DNA of 64,000 nucleotides, from the NCBI GenBank assembly GCA_963663775.1, contig OY760624.1, positions 1,984,001 through 2,048,000 of the forward strand, written 5' to 3'. The stretch comes from G963663775 sp963663775 (lineage in GTDB: Bacteria; Bacillota; Clostridia; Oscillospirales; Butyricicoccaceae). Position numbers and translations under genes: made by a program. This document shows positions 32,814 through 41,285 of the stretch, one piece after another; position 1 is the stretch's first letter, and the number at the start of each line of letters is the position of its first letter. Below the pieces are notes generated by a model. The model searched no databases, was not told the DNA's origin, and saw only the letters and a program-made list of their open reading frames with translations.

Positions 32814-34141
32814 ATGAAATTTCGGATGTTTACCGTGATGCGGAATATGGCGTGCTGGGGTCTTTGCTGATTGATGCAGATATGACCGCCCCGCTCATTT
32901 TCAGCAGTGTGCGGGCAGAGCACTTTGTGCACGGCGATTGTCGCCATATCTTCCAAACCGCATGTGATATGTACGGTCGGGGCGATAAACTGGATGTGCT
33001 GACCATCATTTCCGCCGCTGGGCAGGGATACCGCCAAATGGCGATGGAAATCATGGACATCACACCGACTGCGGCGAACTGCGAAGAGTACATCCGCATC
33101 CTGCGTGAATGTGCAGTGCGCTCACGGTTGGCACAGCAGGCAATGGAACTATACAAAGCGGCGGCATCCGGTGCGCAGATGGCAGATTTGCATAAACTCA
33201 TTGGCACTATCACCGAAACCGCTTCCGGTACAACAGAACGTAAAAGCTTATCCACCAAAGAGCTTTCTGTTGATTATTTCTCTCGTGCCGGAGAAAAGCG
33301 CACCTATCTAAACTGGGGATATGACAAGGTTAACAAGTATGTATATGTCAATCCCGGTGATTATGTGGTCATTGGTGCACGCCCCAGCGTTGGCAAAACA
33401 GCATTTGCGCTGCAAATTGGCACAATCATGGCGAAAAGACACAAAGTGACCTTTTTTAGCATGGAAACGGGCAAATCCAATATTGCAGACAGACTTTTTG
33501 CCGCACAAGCAGAAATTGACCTTGGGCGCATCAAGCGGGGTGAACAAACCGAGCAGGATATGCTCGCAGCCATCAAAGCCAAGGAAAATCTACTGGATAT
33601 GGATTTTCACTACATGGATGCTTCGGGGTGGACTGCGGAAGAAATCCGAGCGGAAACCATCCGCAGCGGGTCGGAAATCATCATTGTGGACTATCTTGGG
33701 CTTATCAATCACCCTAACCCGAAAATCAATGAAAATGAATATGCCCGTGTTTCGGCGGCTAGTCGGTCACTGCACCTCTTGGCGAAATCTGGCGTATGCG
33801 TCATTGCACTGAGTCAGCTCAGCCGTGACGGCGATGGCATGAGTGCCCTGCGTGGCTCCGGTCAGATTGAACAGGATGCCGATGTCATCATGATGCTAGA
33901 AAAAGTAGAGATAGATAAAAGCTCGACCCCAGAGGAAAGACAAGATGCCAAGAAAAGGCGGTTTCTCAAGATTCCGAAAAACAAGGATGGACGAACCGGA
34001 AAAGTAGACTTGTGGTTTATCGGCGAAACACAGCGCTTTGTGCAGCAATGGGATGGCTTTTACAAGGCAAAAACTGTTGCGATGCAGGAGGACAAGGACG
34101 ATACACCGGAACAAGTCAGTATGAAAGGCGTGACGAAATGA
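32801..34141 (+). CDS. Replicative DNA helicase, DnaB type
   Basis: A 446-residue hexameric helicase. N-terminal DnaB domain: AEYGVLGSLLIDADMTAPLI. RecA-like core: Walker A VIGARPSVGKTAFALQIG, FFSMETGKSNIADRL, Walker B EIIIVDYLGLI, and the SQLSRDGDGMSALRGSGQIE region. The TTG start at 32801 is chosen because GGAGG lies seven bases upstream and the frame overlaps the initiator end. It is loaded at the phage origin by the upstream protein. The stop overlaps the ParA start. Confidence 0.9.
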   Translation: MAGLNEISDVYRDAEYGVLGSLLIDADMTAPLIFSSVRAEHFVHGDCRHIFQTACDMYGRGDKLDVLTIISAAGQGYRQMAMEIMDITPTAANCEEYIRILRECAVRSRLAQQAMELYKAAASGAQMADLHKLIGTITETASGTTERKSLSTKELSVDYFSRAGEKRTYLNWGYDKVNKYVYVNPGDYVVIGARPSVGKTAFALQIGTIMAKRHKVTFFSMETGKSNIADRLFAAQAEIDLGRIKRGEQTEQDMLAAIKAKENLLDMDFHYMDASGWTAEEIRAETIRSGSEIIIVDYLGLINHPNPKINENEYARVSAASRSLHLLAKSGVCVIALSQLSRDGDGMSALRGSGQIEQDADVIMMLEKVEIDKSSTPEERQDAKKRRFLKIPKNKDGRTGKVDLWFIGETQRFVQQWDGFYKAKTVAMQEDKDDTPEQVSMKGVTK

Positions 34142-34911
34142 AAACAATCAGCATTGTAAACCTGAAAGGCGGGGTCGGCAAAACGACCACTGCCGTGAAT
34201 ATGGCGGCGATTTTGGCAGAGCGCAGCAAGCGTGTGCTTCTGATTGATGCCGATGGGCAGTACAATCTGTCATTACATATGCGGGCGGATTTGGGCGGCA
34301 GTACGATATGCACCCTGCTGGACAGAGACGAGCCATATTATAAAAATCTGGTACAGCCAACCTATCTGCGGAATGTGGATATTATTCCGGGGTCGCTGAA
34401 TCTGATGCAGTATGATTTGGCGATGCTGCTGGGCAAGGACAACAGCCGTGCGGCAATCCGCAGCTTGTGTGAAACGGTTGCGGAAGATGACGCCTATGAC
34501 TATGTGATTATCGATTGCCCGCCCTCTTTTTCGGCAGCCTGTGCCGCAGCGATTTTTGCATCCGATGAAGTCATCATCCCAACGACCATTGGACGCTATG
34601 AGCAGGAGGGCATCGGAAATCTGATTGCACAAATCGATGGCATGCGCAGTCTGAACCCCAATTTACGCATTGCGGGCGTGCTTATCACAAACTATCACGC
34701 CGCCCCGCTGATTCTCCAAGGCGTCACCTATCTGCGCATTCATTTGCCCGTCAATGTGTTTGATACGGTGATTCCACGCACGGATAAGGTCGGCGAAAGT
34801 GCCTATGCGCTAGACCCTGTGACCATCTATTCGCCCACTTCGGGTGCGGCAAGAAAATATCGGCAGTTCATCACAGAATATCTGGGAGGTGTGGACGATG
34901 GCGAAGTTTGA
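34138..34911 (+). CDS. parA: ParA-family partition ATPase
   Basis: A 257-residue deviant-Walker ATPase: MKTISIVNLKGGVGKTTTAV, LLIDADGQYNLS and YVIIDCPPSFSAA. ParA positions replicons by dynamic binding to nucleoid DNA together with ParB. It overlaps dnaB and parB by a few bases. Such genes are typical of plasmids and phage-plasmids and have no obvious use in a purely integrated prophage. Confidence 0.88.
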   Translation: MKTISIVNLKGGVGKTTTAVNMAAILAERSKRVLLIDADGQYNLSLHMRADLGGSTICTLLDRDEPYYKNLVQPTYLRNVDIIPGSLNLMQYDLAMLLGKDNSRAAIRSLCETVAEDDAYDYVIIDCPPSFSAACAAAIFASDEVIIPTTIGRYEQEGIGNLIAQIDGMRSLNPNLRIAGVLITNYHAAPLILQGVTYLRIHLPVNVFDTVIPRTDKVGESAYALDPVTIYSPTSGAARKYRQFITEYLGGVDDGEV

Positions 34912-36286
34912 CCTTGCTGCATTGATGGGAGCGGCAGAGGTGTCCAACTTGGACACCATGCAGATGCAGGAAATTCCACTGGATTTGATTGATGACAATG
35001 AGGGCAATTTTTATGGCATTCGGGAAATTGAGGAACTCGCCGAAGCGATTGCACTCATCGGCTTGCAGCAGCCTTTGGTGGTCATGCCAATGCTGGGCAT
35101 CGACGGAGAACGGTATAAGCTGATTGCCGGGCATCGGCGTAAGGCAGCATTGCTGCATAATCAAGCAGAAACAGCACCCTGCATTGTGCGCACCCCCATG
35201 AACTCTGCTTATGAAGAGCTGATGCTGATTATGACCAACAGCACAGGGCGGGAATTAACCTACAAAGAAAAAATGGAGCAGGTCAAGCGTGTGGAAGCCC
35301 GTTTGATGGAGCTGAAAGAGCAAGGCGTAGAGCTTCCCGGCAAAATGCGTGCCCGTGTGGCAGAAATTACAAAGGTTTCGGAATCCGAAATCGCTCGTAT
35401 GAAGTTCATCGATAAGAATCTGGAACAGGTGTGGCGGGAACCATTGTCAAAGGGCGAAATCAACCCCACTGTGGCGAATGCCATTGCCCATTTGACCCCA
35501 GAACGGCAAAACAGTTTTTATAGAGACAAATTCGACTTTCCGAAAAAGCGGTTTTCTTATGAGCAGGAAGTGAAACTCTATGACGAAGAGCAGGATGCGA
35601 AGCCATGGACACCAAAAACGTGTCCTGCAGAAGAAAGCGGAACAAAGTATTATGACTGTTGGACGCAGGTGGCAAAATGCCGTGAGCGTTTGCCGGATGT
35701 GACCTGCTGCCATACCTGCCCAGAGGTGGATGGATGCAAAGATGTTTGCTTTTCACAGCGCAGATATAAAACACCGGAACAACTGGATGCAGAACGGCAA
35801 AGCGCAATGGATGCGGAGCAGGCAGAGCGCAGAGCCTTTTTGCAGACCCGAGCAGGTCAAATCCCGCAGCGCATTCAGTCCGCCAGATTGGCGAAAAACT
35901 GGTCGGAAGAACAGCTTGGTAATGAGCTGTGGTGTGCGTTTGAAACGCTTGATGAGGATGATGTGGAGCTGTGGGAGAATGCAACAGGCGAGGGCGATTT
36001 GCCTTCCATCGGCGAAATTATGGCACTCTCGCAGGTGCTGGAATGCTCGAGCGATTATCTGTTGGGGCTATCGGATGTGCTGCGTCCTTCTCCGAAGGTA
36101 TGGCATGACCGTTCGGAGCATCCAGTCGATGATACTTTGGTGCTGATGCTTTCACGGCGTCACACGGGTGACAATTTCCATGCTGCAATCTTTCAAGGCA
36201 AAGAGTTCTGGCATCCAGAATCACCTAACATCGAAATGCCAGATGGCTATCAGCAATGGCAGCCGCTTACGTTACCGGAGGTGTAA
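34898..36286 (+). CDS. parB: ParB-like centromere-binding protein with extra C-terminal domains
   Basis: A 462-residue protein. N-terminal ParB/Srx domain: IPLDLIDDNEGNFYGIREIE, AEAIALIGLQQPLVVMPMLG and LIAGHRRKAALL. A helix-turn-helix region follows (ELTYKEKMEQVKRVEARLME to VAEITKVSESEIARM). A Cys-rich stretch (DVTCCHTCPEVDGCKDVC) lies near residue 270. The last 60 residues (WHDRSEHPVDDTLVLMLS to GYQQWQPL) look like DUF551. The candidate parS palindrome lies inside its own 5' coding region. The ATG at 34898 follows GGGAGGTGTGG. Confidence 0.82.
   Translation: MAKFDLAALMGAAEVSNLDTMQMQEIPLDLIDDNEGNFYGIREIEELAEAIALIGLQQPLVVMPMLGIDGERYKLIAGHRRKAALLHNQAETAPCIVRTPMNSAYEELMLIMTNSTGRELTYKEKMEQVKRVEARLMELKEQGVELPGKMRARVAEITKVSESEIARMKFIDKNLEQVWREPLSKGEINPTVANAIAHLTPERQNSFYRDKFDFPKKRFSYEQEVKLYDEEQDAKPWTPKTCPAEESGTKYYDCWTQVAKCRERLPDVTCCHTCPEVDGCKDVCFSQRRYKTPEQLDAERQSAMDAEQAERRAFLQTRAGQIPQRIQSARLAKNWSEEQLGNELWCAFETLDEDDVELWENATGEGDLPSIGEIMALSQVLECSSDYLLGLSDVLRPSPKVWHDRSEHPVDDTLVLMLSRRHTGDNFHAAIFQGKEFWHPESPNIEMPDGYQQWQPLTLPEV
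34939..34957. repeat. 19-bp palindrome, copy 2 (candidate parS)
   Basis: GGTGTCCAACTTGGACACC, a perfect palindrome apart from the centre base, inside codons 15-20 of parB (VSNLDT). Confidence 0.7.
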
Positions 36287-36287
36287 A

Positions 36288-36734
36288 ATGATAAACAAAG
36301 CAATCTTGATGGGGCGTTTGACCCATACGCCCGAAAAACGATACACGCAGTCCAACCAAGCGGTCTGCTCCTTCACGCTGGCAATCGACAGAGGGCGCAA
36401 AAATGCCAACGGCGAACGGGAAACCGATTTTGTGAACTGTGTGGCATGGGGCAAGCAGGCGGATTTTGTGGTGCAGTGGTTTCCAAAGGGTGCAATGGCG
36501 ATTGTAACCGGGCGCATCCAGTCCCGCAATTGGGAGGATAAAAACGGCAACAAGCGTGTTTCGGTCGAAGTCAATGTGGACGAGATGTCCTTCGGCGAAA
36601 CCAAAAAAGCCCGAGATGCCGCAGGGATGGGGAATGGTTCTGCACCTTCCCCATCCGCACCGCCGCCGGAGTTTGGCACACCGCCAGAGGGCGATTTTAG
36701 TGTCATGGACGATGACGGCGAAGTGCCGTTTTGA
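36288..36734 (+). CDS. ssb: Single-stranded DNA-binding protein
   Basis: A 148-residue OB-fold protein: INKAILMGRLTHTPEKRYTQ, CSFTLAIDRGRKNANGERET, DFVNCVAWGKQADFVVQW and GAMAIVTGRIQSRNWEDKNG. A Pro-rich linker leads to the acidic tip DDDGEVPF used to recruit partner proteins. Part of the phage replication module, just after parB, with GGAGGTGTAAA upstream. Confidence 0.93.
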   Translation: MINKAILMGRLTHTPEKRYTQSNQAVCSFTLAIDRGRKNANGERETDFVNCVAWGKQADFVVQWFPKGAMAIVTGRIQSRNWEDKNGNKRVSVEVNVDEMSFGETKKARDAAGMGNGSAPSPSAPPPEFGTPPEGDFSVMDDDGEVPF

Positions 36735-36813
36735 GCAAACAAAAAAGCGCACAGACACGTGCGCTTCATTGGCAGGAAATATCCTTATATAATGTAGGGC
36801 AGGCGATACATGT

Positions 36814-37053
36814 TTAGTAGATAGATATTTCAAGCTCTGCATTGCTTGCAACACCTTGCGGATATTCATAAATAGTACCGCTGACTGCAACAGATTTATC
36901 GCAGGAAGGACATGCAATCGGGTCAGATTCGATATAATATGACGTTTCCGTATGTCCTTCTCGTTCATAAGAGTCTTTATCGGTGATGTAAGATTCCAAA
37001 TTGATTTCAATGGTGTCCCCGCAGATGGGGCAGACAAATTCTTGTATAAACAA
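36814..37053 (-). CDS. Small zinc-ribbon protein on the reverse strand
   Basis: A 79-residue protein with two CxxC pairs (VCPICGD and ACPSCDK) that should bind zinc, and an acidic beta-rich body. A TTG start at 37053 is chosen because GGGAGGAATTTAG lies just upstream; an ATG further out at 37119 has no ribosome site. It is transcribed against the surrounding operon, suggesting a lysogen-expressed accessory gene. Function unknown. Confidence 0.55.
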   Translation of the reverse strand: MFIQEFVCPICGDTIEINLESYITDKDSYEREGHTETSYYIESDPIACPSCDKSVAVSGTIYEYPQGVASNAELEISIY

Positions 37054-37311
37054 ACTAAATTCCTCCCTAATTGGTATATATTTATGATACGCCGTACATA
37101 TGCAGAAATCAAGACGCAACAGGTTATTGGTTTAGAGAAAAACAGCGGTTAAAAAATAAAAAATTACACAAAACACACAAAAACGATTGTTTTATTTTGT
37201 CGAGAAATTTAGAGGGTATTCGCAAAGAAATTACTGTTCTTGCAGGGTGAAAAGTGCAGAATACTATGCGCTGTGGCATGGACAAAACATAAAGAATCCC
37301 CAAAACAGCTC

Positions 37312-37395
37312 TTGACAAATCCAAAAATCGGACGTACTATATCAAATTATTTGCGCAGGCAGGAGCGATGCGGGACAAGTTCCCGCTGTTCCTGC
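37312..37395 (+). promoter_or_regulatory. Promoter and nested hairpin before the HUH Rep gene
   Basis: TTGACA (37312-37317), 17 bases, TACTAT (37335-37340). A two-tier hairpin then follows at 37359-37395: GCAGGA...TCCTGC outside, GCGGGA-CAAGT-TCCCGC inside. It could be a Rep nick site or a regulatory leader. The rest of 37054-37411 shows no gene. Confidence 0.6.
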
Positions 37396-37416
37396 TGCTG
37401 AAATGAGGTGATGGAA

Positions 37417-38247
37417 GTGGCGAAACGCCGCAAAACAATTTATGCGGGTCGGCTGGTCTATGATGTGATTTATACGATACCCAGTCCACGAGATGACGAG
37501 TATGTGCGGGGAGAAATCAAAAAAATCTCTGCCGAAGCCATCGCAAAGGTCAACTGCACCACTGCAACCCGAAAATTAGAGCTGCTGATGGCGGCAAATT
37601 TTGAACCGCAGGATTTGGTCATCTCCCTGACCTATTCAGACGAGCATTTACCGCCTACATACAAAGATGCACAAAAGAAGCTGCAAACCTTCCTGCGGCA
37701 CATGCGGAACTATCGCAAAGCACGTGGGCAGGATTTCAAATATATTTATGTCAGCGAGGGCAAGCATGGCGACCACCGCCTGCATCATCATATCATCCTC
37801 AATGCCACCGAGAATGACTTGGAAACCATCCGTAGCATGTGGCACTGGGGCGAGCAGGTGGATTTGAAATATATCCGTGACCATGGCTATGAAAAATGGG
37901 CATATTACCTTGCCAAGGAACGGCGGGAAGCAGCATTGAACGGAAAACGCATGTTTGTGCCTTCCAGAGGATTGATACGACCCGAAATCGATTATCAATA
38001 TGTAGACGATGCCACAACCATTGAAGTGCCGATTGGTGCAATCCAGCTTTCCGATTCGGCAGACCGCAATGAGTATGCATCGTATAAGTACATCAAATAT
38101 ATCCTTCCAGAGGTTCGCCCAACAGCCAAAACACCAAAACAGCATATCGCTATATTTAAAGCTGGCTTGAAATCCTCTGTAACTTCTAAAACAAGCCCCA
38201 AAAAAAGTTTGCGGGGCACTGGACAAGGGGTGGAAATGAATGTATAA
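37417..38247 (+). CDS. HUH-endonuclease Rep-like protein
   Basis: A protein of about 276 residues resembling rolling-circle replication initiators of ssDNA phages. Seen are motif 1-like VISLTYSDEHLP, KLQTFLRHMRNYRKARGQDF, the HUH motif in HRLHHHIILN, and a downstream Tyr motif (YEKWAYYLAKE) that would make the covalent DNA link. GTG at 37417 is chosen for GAGGTGAT spacing; ATG 37411 is possible. It has its own promoter inside a dsDNA phage that already has DnaB. Whether it nicks DNA here is inference. Confidence 0.7.
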   Translation: MAKRRKTIYAGRLVYDVIYTIPSPRDDEYVRGEIKKISAEAIAKVNCTTATRKLELLMAANFEPQDLVISLTYSDEHLPPTYKDAQKKLQTFLRHMRNYRKARGQDFKYIYVSEGKHGDHRLHHHIILNATENDLETIRSMWHWGEQVDLKYIRDHGYEKWAYYLAKERREAALNGKRMFVPSRGLIRPEIDYQYVDDATTIEVPIGAIQLSDSADRNEYASYKYIKYILPEVRPTAKTPKQHIAIFKAGLKSSVTSKTSPKKSLRGTGQGVEMNV

Positions 38248-38434
38248 TCAAAATCAAGCTGAATATTACATGTGCCCGCGATGCGGCAAGACTAAGCTTT
38301 TCAAAAAGAGCAAAAACACGGTGGTCATAGATGCGGAGTTCAAATGCAAGCACTGCGGAACTGTTACCGTGAATTACATACCAGAGAGCCAGAGCCAGAG
38401 CCAGAGCCAAAGAGCCAGAGCCAGAGCCGATTGA
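38240..38434 (+). CDS. Small Cys-rich (KTR/Com-like) protein with repeat-encoded tail
   Basis: A 64-residue protein with a zinc-binding pattern (YMCPRCGKTKLF and FKCKHCGTVTVNY), similar to the Cys-rich KTR and phage Com proteins. The last 16 residues (ESQSQSQSQRARARAD) are encoded by a GAGCCA hexamer array. It overlaps the Rep-like gene by eight bases. Translation or RNA-binding regulation, as for Com, is a guess. Confidence 0.65.
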   Translation: MYNQNQAEYYMCPRCGKTKLFKKSKNTVVIDAEFKCKHCGTVTVNYIPESQSQSQSQRARARAD

Positions 38435-38473
38435 ACCAATTTTCGTTGGTTAATCTGCTTTGGCTCTTTTTTT
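38384..38473 (+). terminator. Hexamer array forming an intrinsic terminator
   Basis: About seven GAGCCA-type units (38384-38430) are followed by an inner hairpin AACCAA-TTTTCG-TTGGTT (38434-38451) and then CTTTGGCTC plus TTTTTTT at 38458-38473. The unit GAGCCAAAG (38404-38412) pairs with CTTTGGCTC, while other units can pair with GGCTC as well. Confidence 0.6.
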
Positions 38474-38496
38474 ATTGCCCGAAAGGGGTTCAGAAC

Positions 38497-38718
38497 ATGA
38501 AAACCATGGAAGCCATGATTGCCGAATATTTAGCGAACATCGCCATTCTGCAAGCCAGAAAAGACCTGCTGGAGCAGAAATACAGCTGTTTGCACGATGG
38601 GCAACAGAATTTTGTGCTAAAAAAACGCATTATCACCCTTGGTGCGATGATTCAGGACAGCAGGCGTGCCGTGATTGCGATGCAGTGCTATCTGGAGATT
38701 GACCGCCATGGCGTCTAA
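38497..38718 (+). CDS. Hypothetical helical prophage protein
   Basis: A 73-residue, mostly helical protein (MKTMEAMIAEYLANIAILQA...). The ATG at 38497 follows GAAAGGGG, and the end overlaps the HNH gene by 11 bases. Small helical proteins of this kind often lie just before HNH and terminase genes. No family recognised. Confidence 0.55.
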   Translation: MKTMEAMIAEYLANIAILQARKDLLEQKYSCLHDGQQNFVLKKRIITLGAMIQDSRRAVIAMQCYLEIDRHGV

Positions 38719-39067
38719 ACCACTGCGGCCGTGCCGTCATGCTGGATGTGCCGAGCTGACACGGAACGGATACTGCGCAAAACACAGGCGAGATGCGTCT
38801 AAGCGCATCGAAAGCGCCCAGTGGCACGGGCTTTACTGCACTGCGGAGTGGAAATCCATGCGACAAGAGCAGTTGTTGGCAGAACCATTCTGCCGAGCCT
38901 GCGCAAAGCAAGGTAAACGAACGAAAGCCACCGAAGTTGACCACATCCAGCCGCATCGTGGCGTGATGGCATTGTTTCAGGACAGGCAGAATTTACAGAG
39001 CTTGTGCCACAAATGCCACAGCGCAAAGACCATGCGAGAGCAAAACGAACGGCGAAAACTGCGCTGA
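38708..39067 (+). CDS. HNH endonuclease
   Basis: A 119-residue HNH nuclease. N-terminal Cys/His zinc motif: PCRHAGCAELTRNGYCAKH. HNH core: FCRACAKQGKRTKATEVDHI, then NLQSLCHKCHSAKTMREQNE. In HK97-like phages an HNH protein lies next to terminase and assists cos cleavage during packaging. Position and length fit. It appears intact. Confidence 0.9.
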   Translation: MASKPLRPCRHAGCAELTRNGYCAKHRRDASKRIESAQWHGLYCTAEWKSMRQEQLLAEPFCRACAKQGKRTKATEVDHIQPHRGVMALFQDRQNLQSLCHKCHSAKTMREQNERRKLR

Positions 39068-39291
39068 ATGCTTTGGGTTTGGCTACGTGGCGTGCCCGTG
39101 CGGGTCGTGCTATGCGCCCAAAGGCGCGCGGGGGCGGATGCAGTACCCTCCCCCGCCTTTGGAAAGTTTTGAGGTCGGTCAAACAGAAAACCCCGCTGCC
39201 CTCTTGTGTGCGAAAATTTCCCCACGGGGCGTTGGGGCGAGGGTCAGTTTAGGGTCGGTCGAGGGGATTGTGGCAGGAGGGAGGACGAAAG
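39068..39291. other. Non-coding spacer, possible cos region
   Basis: About 220 bases, C/G-rich, between the HNH gene and the ParB-methylase gene, with no convincing gene. Spacers between HNH and terminase genes commonly hold cos or pac sites. No nick sequence was identified. Confidence 0.35.
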
Positions 39292-40489
39292 ATGCAGATG
39301 GCAGAACGGTTTTCACGGGTGGCGATAGGGCAGCTTGTGCCTTATGCACGCAATGCCCGTGTGCATCCAGAGGAGCAGATTCATCAGCTGCGGGCGAGCC
39401 TGCGGGAATTTGGATTTGTGGCACCTGTGGTGATTGACGCAGGGTACAACATTCTGGCGGGTCATGCACGGGTGCTGGCGGCGAAAGCGGAAGGCATGAC
39501 CGAGGTGCCGTGCGTATTTGCCGAGCATTTGACAGACGCACAGCGGCGTGCCTATATTCTGGCGGACAACCGGCTGGCGGAGTCTGCCCAGTGGGACATG
39601 GAGCTGGTGCGGCTGGAACTGGAGGAATTGACAGCATCGGATTTTGATGTGGGTCTGACGGGATTCACCATGGAGGATATGCCGCTGTTTGAAGCGGAAG
39701 CCGACCCTGCGGACGATGATTTTGCAGGAGAAATGGACGATGTGCCGACACGCTGCGCCGTGGGAGAAATATATCAGCTGGGGGGCGCATCGGCTGCTGT
39801 GCGGGGACTGCACGAACGAAGCGATGGTGCATGATTTGCTACAGGATGCGGCAGTGGATTTGCTGCTAACCGACCCGCCCTATGGCGTTTCATATGTCGG
39901 CAAGACCGCCGATGCGCTGACCATTGCGAACGATGGCACGGACGAAACGGACTTGCGCCTGTTATTGTCGCAGGCATTTGCTGTGGCAGACCCCTATCTG
40001 CGGGTAGGCGGCAGTTTCTATATCTGGTATGCATCCAAGCAAACGGCGGCATTTTGGGCGGCGGTGCAATCGGTGCACTGGGAGGTGCGCCAGCAGTTGA
40101 TTTGGGCAAAGAACAGCTTTGTTTTGGGGCGGCAGGATTATCACTGGCAGCACGAACCCTGCTTGTATGGCTGGAAAGACGGTGCGGCGCACGATTGGCA
40201 CGGCGGGCGGGCGCAGAGCACGATTTTGCAGCATGATAAGCCGCAGACATCCAAGGAACACCCGACGATGAAGCCGATTGCGCTGTTTCATCAGCTGATT
40301 TGCAACAGCTCTGCCAAGGGTGGGGCGGTATATGACCCGTTTTGCGGTTCGGGCACAACGCTTTTGGCATGTGAGCAGGCAGGACGGCGGTGCTTTGCGG
40401 CAGAGGTCAGTCCACGGTTTTGCGATGTGATTTTGGAGCGATGGGAACAGCAGACGGGCAAACAAGCGGTCTGCATCCATGGGGGATAG
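39292..40489 (+). pseudogene. ParB-domain DNA methyltransferase, frameshifted at G6
   Basis: The first frame encodes a ParB-like nuclease domain (IGQLVPYARNARVHPEEQIH, YNILAGHARVLAAKAEGMTE). The second encodes a beta-class methylase with DPPYGVSYVG near its start and DPFCGSGTTLLACEQAGRRC near its end, i.e. motif IV before motif I. At 39780-39785 six G give QLGGAS; five would give QLGAHRLLCGDC and one continuous protein of about 398 residues. The ATG at 39292 follows GGAGGGAGG. The slip may be a mutation, a sequencing error or phase variation. Confidence 0.85.
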
Positions 40490-40492
40490 CGT

Positions 40493-40951
40493 ATGGCGGG
40501 AACACGACAACCGATTGATGTGGTGGTGGCAAACGGCAAAAAGCACTTGACGCAGGCAGAAATTGCAGCACGGCGGGCGCAGGAAGTGCAAACGCCAAAG
40601 CCGAAAACAGTGAAGCCGCCGAAATGGCTGCCGGAAACGCTGAAGAAGGACTTTCGGGCGTACGCCAAAAAGCTGGTTGAGCTCAATATTTTTGCGGAGC
40701 TGGACGCTGACACCTTAGGGCGGTATCTCATCGCCCATCAGCAATATTTGCAGTGCACCAAGTTCGCCAGCGGTGCAACCATGAACGGCAATGCGGAAGC
40801 GGCGAGCGATTGGGCGAAGCTACAGGATACGTATTTCAAGCAGTGCCGTGCGTGTGCGGGAGATTTGGGGCTGAGCGTGTCGGCACGGTGCAAGCTGGTG
40901 GTGCCGATTGCGGTGCAGCCAACCGAAGTCGACCCGATGTTTGGAGATTGA
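40493..40951 (+). CDS. Terminase small subunit, P27 family
   Basis: A 152-residue DNA-packaging protein. The conserved part is PPKWLPETLKKDFRAYAKKL, LDADTLGRYLIAHQQYL, and the C-terminal DLGLSVSARCKLVVPI motif of the P27 family. It recognises the packaging site and recruits the large subunit that follows. Length is normal. Confidence 0.88.
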   Translation: MAGTRQPIDVVVANGKKHLTQAEIAARRAQEVQTPKPKTVKPPKWLPETLKKDFRAYAKKLVELNIFAELDADTLGRYLIAHQQYLQCTKFASGATMNGNAEAASDWAKLQDTYFKQCRACAGDLGLSVSARCKLVVPIAVQPTEVDPMFGD

Positions 40952-40961
40952 GGAGGCAGCC

Positions 40962-41285
40962 ATGGAATGCAGTGCATTTTGCCCGATGCGGAATGGGCAC
41001 GACATTTGCGGCACGACGCATATCAGCATCCACCATATGCAGGAATGTCCGCACGATGTGATTACACGGGCGGTGTCCAAGTTGGACGCCCATGGAAAGG
41101 AGGCGGAAAACCATGCCGGAACGCAGGCGCAGCGGTCTGCACCACCCGGTGAGCGTGTATGCCAAGCAGGTGACGCAGGGGCGGCTGAAAAGCCAATGCT
41201 GTACATACGAAATTGCGGCGTGTCAGCGGCATTTGGACGACCTCAAACGGCAGGGCGACCCCGATTTCCCCTATGTGTTCGATGA
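40962..41285 (+). CDS. Cys-rich small ORF overlapping terminase
   Basis: The ATG follows a strong GAGGAGGCAGCC site. The first 45 residues (MECSAFCPMRNGHDICGTTH...) are Cys/His-rich; the remainder overlaps terL in another frame and is probably not under selection. It may be a small zinc-binding packaging accessory whose normal stop was lost. Real start, doubtful end. Confidence 0.35.
   Translation: MECSAFCPMRNGHDICGTTHISIHHMQECPHDVITRAVSKLDAHGKEAENHAGTQAQRSAPPGERVCQAGDAGAAEKPMLYIRNCGVSAAFGRPQTAGRPRFPLCVR
41072..41090. repeat. 19-bp palindrome, copy 3 (candidate parS)
   Basis: GGTGTCCAAGTTGGACGCC, one pair off perfect, about 22 bases before the terL start. Confidence 0.6.

Noticed and set aside
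38384..38430. CRISPR or microsatellite unrelated to genes
   Set aside because: The hexamers are in frame with the Cys-rich protein and form part of a terminator.
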